From assembly GCA_038212215.1 (NCBI GenBank), contig JBBQUT010000071.1, forward strand, positions 1 to 8,302: a stretch of 8,302 nt of DNA. The letters are read 5' to 3'. A program made the translations under genes and the position numbers. Below, one piece after another: positions 5,865 through 8,302 of this stretch. Below the pieces are notes generated by a model. The model did no database searches, had not been told where the DNA came from, and saw only the letters and a list, made by a program, of their open reading frames with translations. Source of the DNA: JALZAI01 sp038212215. Lineage in GTDB: Bacteria; Actinomycetota; Actinomycetes; Mycobacteriales; Jatrophihabitantaceae. The number at the start of each line of letters is the position of its first letter. Position 1 is the stretch's first letter.

Positions 5865-6152
5865 ATGGCCTATGGCGTCGTTCACAAGTTTGCTGGGGGC
5901 ACGAAGGAGCAATACGAGGCGTCGATCGCCGCCGTACATCCGGCGGACGGGCTACCTGAAGGACAGCTGTACCACGCCGCTGGGCCGTCAGCCGATGGAT
6001 GGGCGATCGTTGCCGTCCACGAATCCAAGGAAAGCTGGGAAGCGTTCCGAGACAGCACCCTCATGCCTCGGATGCAGCAGGGTATCGACGGGGGATTCAC
6101 CTCACCCCCGGAGGAGACAGGCTTCGAGATTGTCAACGAGGTTCGGGGCTGA
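5865..6152 (+). CDS. small ABM-like (dimeric alpha/beta barrel) protein, 95 residues
   Basis: The gene encodes 95 residues starting MAYGVVHKFAGGTKEQYEAS. The start ATG at 5865 is preceded, six bases upstream, by AAGGAG, the best ribosome binding site in the window, and the frame's earlier methionine is therefore not used. The pattern of a first strand (YGVVHKF), a long helix (TKEQYEASIAAVHPADG), a strand with LYHAAGPSADGWAIVAVHES and a helix around ESWEAFRDSTLMPRMQQGI matches a ferredoxin-like dimeric alpha/beta barrel. Such proteins include antibiotic-biosynthesis-monooxygenase-like and stress-responsive proteins. Close relatives are common, uncharacterised actinobacterial proteins. No cofactor residues can be assigned with certainty. 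It stands alone: the nearest recognisable genes on either side are broken, so the context gives no partner. It reads intact. Confidence 0.85.
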   Translation: MAYGVVHKFAGGTKEQYEASIAAVHPADGLPEGQLYHAAGPSADGWAIVAVHESKESWEAFRDSTLMPRMQQGIDGGFTSPPEETGFEIVNEVRG

Positions 6153-6702
6153 CCTAACAGTCAGCGCTGGACTCCACCCCCACCCGAGACGCACCTGCGG
6201 GCGCCGCTACACATCGGCATGCCCTTCGCTGTCGGCTAGCTTTACAGCGGAATGGGAACCTGCGGGCTAAATACTTCGGGACGTTTCGGACTGGCGATCG
6301 TCATGTCCCCATCGTTTCGGGGTTTGAGCCGACCGGCCTTCCGGCGACCGCCTACGGCTTGGTCTGGGCGACCTATCCCCTCGAGGAAGTGTCGGCGTCG
6401 ACGGGTGCATGCCCGCTCGGTGGCCACGGTCATTCAGCAGGGAGTCGCGCGCGACCAGTGGAGCGCGTCAGTTATTGCCGGGCGGTGCACGCGGTCAACC
6501 ATGCTGTAGCGAGGCTGTGCTGGGCGCCGAATGGAGCGCGAGGACTCGACGCCGACCTGACCGATGAGTCCTAATGCCTCGAGGTCGAGTCAGTTCAACA
6601 CCCAGCTAATTGATGCGAGTGACCAACGATGCCGCTCGCACAGCCTGTTGGGCTCAAAACCTCAGCCTGCCCGGGGTCGCTAGGGTTCGGCATGATCAGC
6701 TG
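6153..6702. other. stretch without a recognisable gene
   Basis: No frame here has convincing protein character or a ribosome binding site. Two structures are visible. CCCC-ATCGTTTC-GGGG (6308-6323) is a small hairpin after the ABM-like gene. AGGACTC (6541-6547) with GAGTCCT (6566-6572) is a 7-base inverted repeat with an 18-base loop. The stretch ends where transposase homology begins at 6703. Confidence 0.55.
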
Positions 6703-6851
6703 GTGTTGTTGAGCGCTTTCTATGCCGCCTTCCGGGTGCTACTGCTCTTGTCGTGACCCGTGGTCGTGGCGAGGCGGCGACGGACGTCGAGCTGCTGGTC
6801 GTAGGTCATGAGGTGGCGGTGTTGCGTCACCAGGTGGCTCGGCCTCGGTTG
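6703..6851 (+). mobile_element. N-terminal remnant of an integrase-core transposase
   Basis: GTG 6703 begins LLSAFYAAFRVLLLLS and stops at 6754-6756. In the next frame, overlapping at 6753, the protein continues TRGRGEAATDVELLVVGHEV then AVLRHQVARPRL to about 6851. A hydrophobic N-terminus followed by (K/T)D(I/V)E-L-L-V-x-x-H-(E/Q)-x-A-V-L-R-x-Q-x-x-R-P-R-L is the typical opening of actinobacterial rve-domain transposases (IS3/IS481-like). About 50 of some 300 or more residues remain. The homology ends abruptly where permease sequence begins. A frameshift plus loss of the whole catalytic core mean it is dead. Confidence 0.65.
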
Positions 6852-6856
6852 GCGTG

Positions 6857-7095
6857 CATTACCCGCACGGCGGCGTCGGCGCAATGTTCCTGGGCGCGAT
6901 GCTCACCAGCGTGCTCTTCGGCGCGCTGGGAGTGGCGCTCGGCGCCATCACCCGCAGCGTGGTTATCGCCATCGTCGGCGCCATTGCGTGGGCAACGATC
7001 ATCGAGGTCAGTCTGCTGGACGCGGTCGCCCCGGCCGTCGCCAAATGGCTGCCCACCAGCGCCAATATCGCCCTGTCGTACACCTCGGCCGCCGA
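6857..7095 (+). pseudogene. ABC-2-type transporter permease fragment
   Basis: About 80 residues read YPHGGVGAMFLGAMLTSVLF, then GALGVALGAITRSVVIAIVG, AIAWATIIEVSLLDAVAPAV and AKWLPTSANIALS. Two hydrophobic spans (about 6884-6955 and 6962-7030) are separated by the short A-I-T-R-S loop. This L-F-G-x-L-G-V-x-L-G-A-x-x-R-x-x-x-x-A-I-V pattern is typical of the last half of ABC-2-type permeases in actinobacteria. These are the membrane part of drug- or antibiotic-export pumps paired with an ATPase. There is no start region: homology begins directly after the transposase remnant. It stops near 7095, after which the frame runs antisense to the SDR remnant. No ATPase gene is in the window. It is a displaced internal fragment. 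Confidence 0.7.
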
Positions 7096-7124
7096 AACTG
7101 CTGTCAGTAGCGCTGGCCCGCCGT

Positions 7125-7138
7125 CGTCCTCGAGGACG
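7125..7138. repeat. 14-bp perfect palindrome at the permease/SDR junction
   Basis: CGTCCTCGAGGACG reads the same on both strands. It covers the point where SDR homology (last family residues HPAAVL, codon at 7131-7129) stops. It may be part of a recombination scar or chance in GC-rich DNA. Confidence 0.4.
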
Positions 7139-7617
7139 GCGGCCGGGTGCAGTGAGTTGCATCGAATGGCGAGGCCCTGCTCGGCGCAATACAGCGCGAC
7201 GGTCTTGGTGTGGTTGCGGATGGCGGCTTTGCTGGAAGCGTATGCCGCGGCGGCCGGGATGCCGACCAACCCCGACCGTGAAGACATGTTGATGATGGAG
7301 CCGGTGCCACGTGACCGCATCGCTATGATGCCGTACTTGCAGCCGAGGAAGACGCCGTCGAGGTTGATGGCGTGTACGGCTTGCCAGGCATCGAGGCTGG
7401 CGTGCTCGGGGTCCTGTGGTCCGAGGTCGCGCTCGGAGCCTGTGGTGCCGGCGTTGTTGACGAGTACGTCCAGCCCTCCGCGCTCTGCGAGCACATGATG
7501 GATCACGCGCTGCCTGATGACGGTGGCTCCGGCTGCTGCGAGAGCTTTGGCGCAGGCCAGCCCGATTCCGCGGGCTGATCCGGTGACGAGTGCGAGTCGG
7601 TGGCTGAGGTTGGTCAT
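7129..7617 (-). pseudogene. short-chain dehydrogenase/reductase with internal deletion and lost C-terminus
   Basis: From ATG 7617, with AGGA a few bases upstream, 163 residues match classical SDR oxidoreductases. TGSARGIG (12-19) binds NAD(P), NNAG (54-57) follows the fourth strand, SIINMSSRSG (107-116) holds the catalytic serine, and YASSK (126-130) the Tyr-Lys pair. Two things are missing. Between GATVI (to 34) and GGLDVLVNNAG (from 47) only about a dozen residues lie where the family has roughly 55, so the segment with the cofactor-selecting acidic residue is deleted in frame, at about 7515. After HPAAVL (residue 162) homology ends, whereas the family continues for about 90 more residues to an N-x-D-G-G end. 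The open frame continues to 6859, but only as antisense of the permease fragment. It lies 71 bases downstream of the serine hydrolase on the same strand, perhaps a former operon. Confidence 0.85.
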
Positions 7618-7688
7618 CGTGTGGTCCTGTCGGTGTTGAGTGCCTCGCAGTTGGGCAGCGGTCATGGGCTCATCCCGTCATCCGCCTG

Positions 7689-8302
7689 TCACCGGATGAC
7701 CCATCGCGGCCGCGGCGCGGTGCTGGTCGGTCTCTGCGGCTGTCCGCCAACTTCTAGGAGCTGAAGGGCGGCAGCGTCGAGGTTGATCGGCCGCGTCGTG
7801 TTGCTCATGATCACAATGGCGCGGCGCAAGCCCGGGTAGAGGCGCATGACGGAGTGGAAGCCGCCACCGCCGCCACGATGTTCTACAAATTCGGGGTGGC
7901 CTGGCAGAGTCTTGTGCGGGTGGTACCACGCCCGGCCGAGGTCCACCGGTCGGCCTGGGGTGTCGATGGTGCGCATCGTCTCGCCAGCGTCGGCGGCAAG
8001 ATCGGACGGTCTTTTATTACGCCGTCGGCGAGGTGGAGGGCGGCGAAACGAGCGGCATCGATGACGTGTCCGACGAGTCCTCCATAGCCGGAGCCGTTGA
8101 CCAGGAACGGGTTGAAGGACAGCTGGTTGGCGTGGCGTTCCCGACGATGCCAGCGGGCAGCAACGCCTTCACGATCGGGGTTGCGGCGCTCGGTGCCCGC
8201 AGGTAGCCGGTGGCGCGATCGGCGCCTGGGCGGTACCCGAACCCCGTTTTGTGCATGCCGGTCGGCTCGGGGACGGCCGAGTGGACGTAGTCCTCGAATG
8301 AC
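7689..8302 (-). pseudogene. serine hydrolase (beta-lactamase family), C-terminal part with frameshifts, runs off the edge
   Basis: The gene enters from the right edge. SFEDYVHSAVPEPTGMHKTG, then FGYRPGADRATGYLRAP and TPIVKALLPAGIVG are in one frame. After a shift near 8138 the next frame gives RHANQLSFNPFLVNGSGYGG and LVGHVIDAARFAALHLADGV. After a second shift near 8000-8020 comes DLAADAGETMRTIDTPGRPV, then HPEFVEHRGGGGGFHSVMRL and AIVIMSNTT, ending at the TGA 7691-7689. The order matches class C-type serine hydrolases/penicillin-binding-like esterases. The Y-S/G-x-x-G lid region comes first, and the H-R-G-G-G-G-F motif corresponds to the third active-site motif. The S-x-x-K nucleophile lies outside the window. 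Two shifts within 140 bases make it a likely pseudogene, though sequencing error could account for both. Substrate unknown. Confidence 0.82.

Noticed and set aside
5596..6270. Plus-strand open frame of 224 codons overlapping the ABM-like gene
   Set aside because: Basic, serine-rich and motif-free; the overlapping 95-residue frame has the conserved protein and the ribosome binding site.
6859..7128. C-terminal continuation of the SDR open frame
   Set aside because: No SDR features; the complementary strand encodes the permease fragment's hydrophobic spans with better protein character.
1..8302. CRISPR arrays, tRNA or rRNA genes, replication origin
   Set aside because: No regularly spaced repeats, tRNA T-loop/anticodon arrangement, rRNA motifs or DnaA-box clusters were seen on either strand.

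Overview
The window looks like chromosomal DNA of a high-GC Gram-positive actinobacterium. Third codon positions are strongly G/C in the intact genes, starts are ATG or GTG with GGAG-type ribosome binding sites, and several proteins are of types common in Pseudonocardiales and Streptomyces-like genomes (TetR/FAD-monooxygenase pairs, a methyltransferase opening MDRQRIS, an SDR, a serine hydrolase). The genus cannot be fixed from the sequence.

Layout. Bases 1-135 hold the last 44 codons of an alpha/beta hydrolase. Bases 315-510 (minus) hold a small NTF2/SnoaL-like gene broken by two frameshifts. Bases 679-2746 are the best-preserved block: a TetR-family repressor (minus) divergent from an FAD-dependent monooxygenase (plus). 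The 70-bp spacer between them carries a 10-bp direct repeat with a 20-bp period plus short palindromes, a good candidate operator. Bases 2747-3790 contain no intact gene. They hold two hairpin-forming repeats, a possible scrap of a conserved hypothetical protein and a heavily frameshifted IS6-family transposase remnant. An intact class I SAM methyltransferase follows (3957-4706, minus). Upstream of it on the same strand lies the C-terminal 40% of a Glu/Leu/Phe/Val dehydrogenase with three frameshifts (4869-5302). After a stretch with only one weak ORF comes an intact 95-residue dimeric alpha/beta-barrel-like protein with a textbook ribosome binding site (5865-6152, plus).

From 6703 to the end the window is a patchwork. 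An integrase-core transposase N-terminus is joined to a membrane-spanning ABC-2-type permease fragment. That runs head-on into a short-chain dehydrogenase which has lost its C-terminus and an internal segment. Last comes a frameshifted serine hydrolase (beta-lactamase family) running off the right edge.

Overall, four genes appear functional (tetR, FAD monooxygenase, methyltransferase, ABM-like small protein). They sit among at least seven broken gene remnants and two transposase scars. The coherent functional unit is the repressor/monooxygenase pair, probably a ligand-induced oxidation module. I see no convincing new multi-gene system; the region's interest is as a decaying accessory segment. 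Many breaks are single-base shifts, so sequencing error is possible for some, but lost segments and abrupt homology junctions cannot be explained that way.
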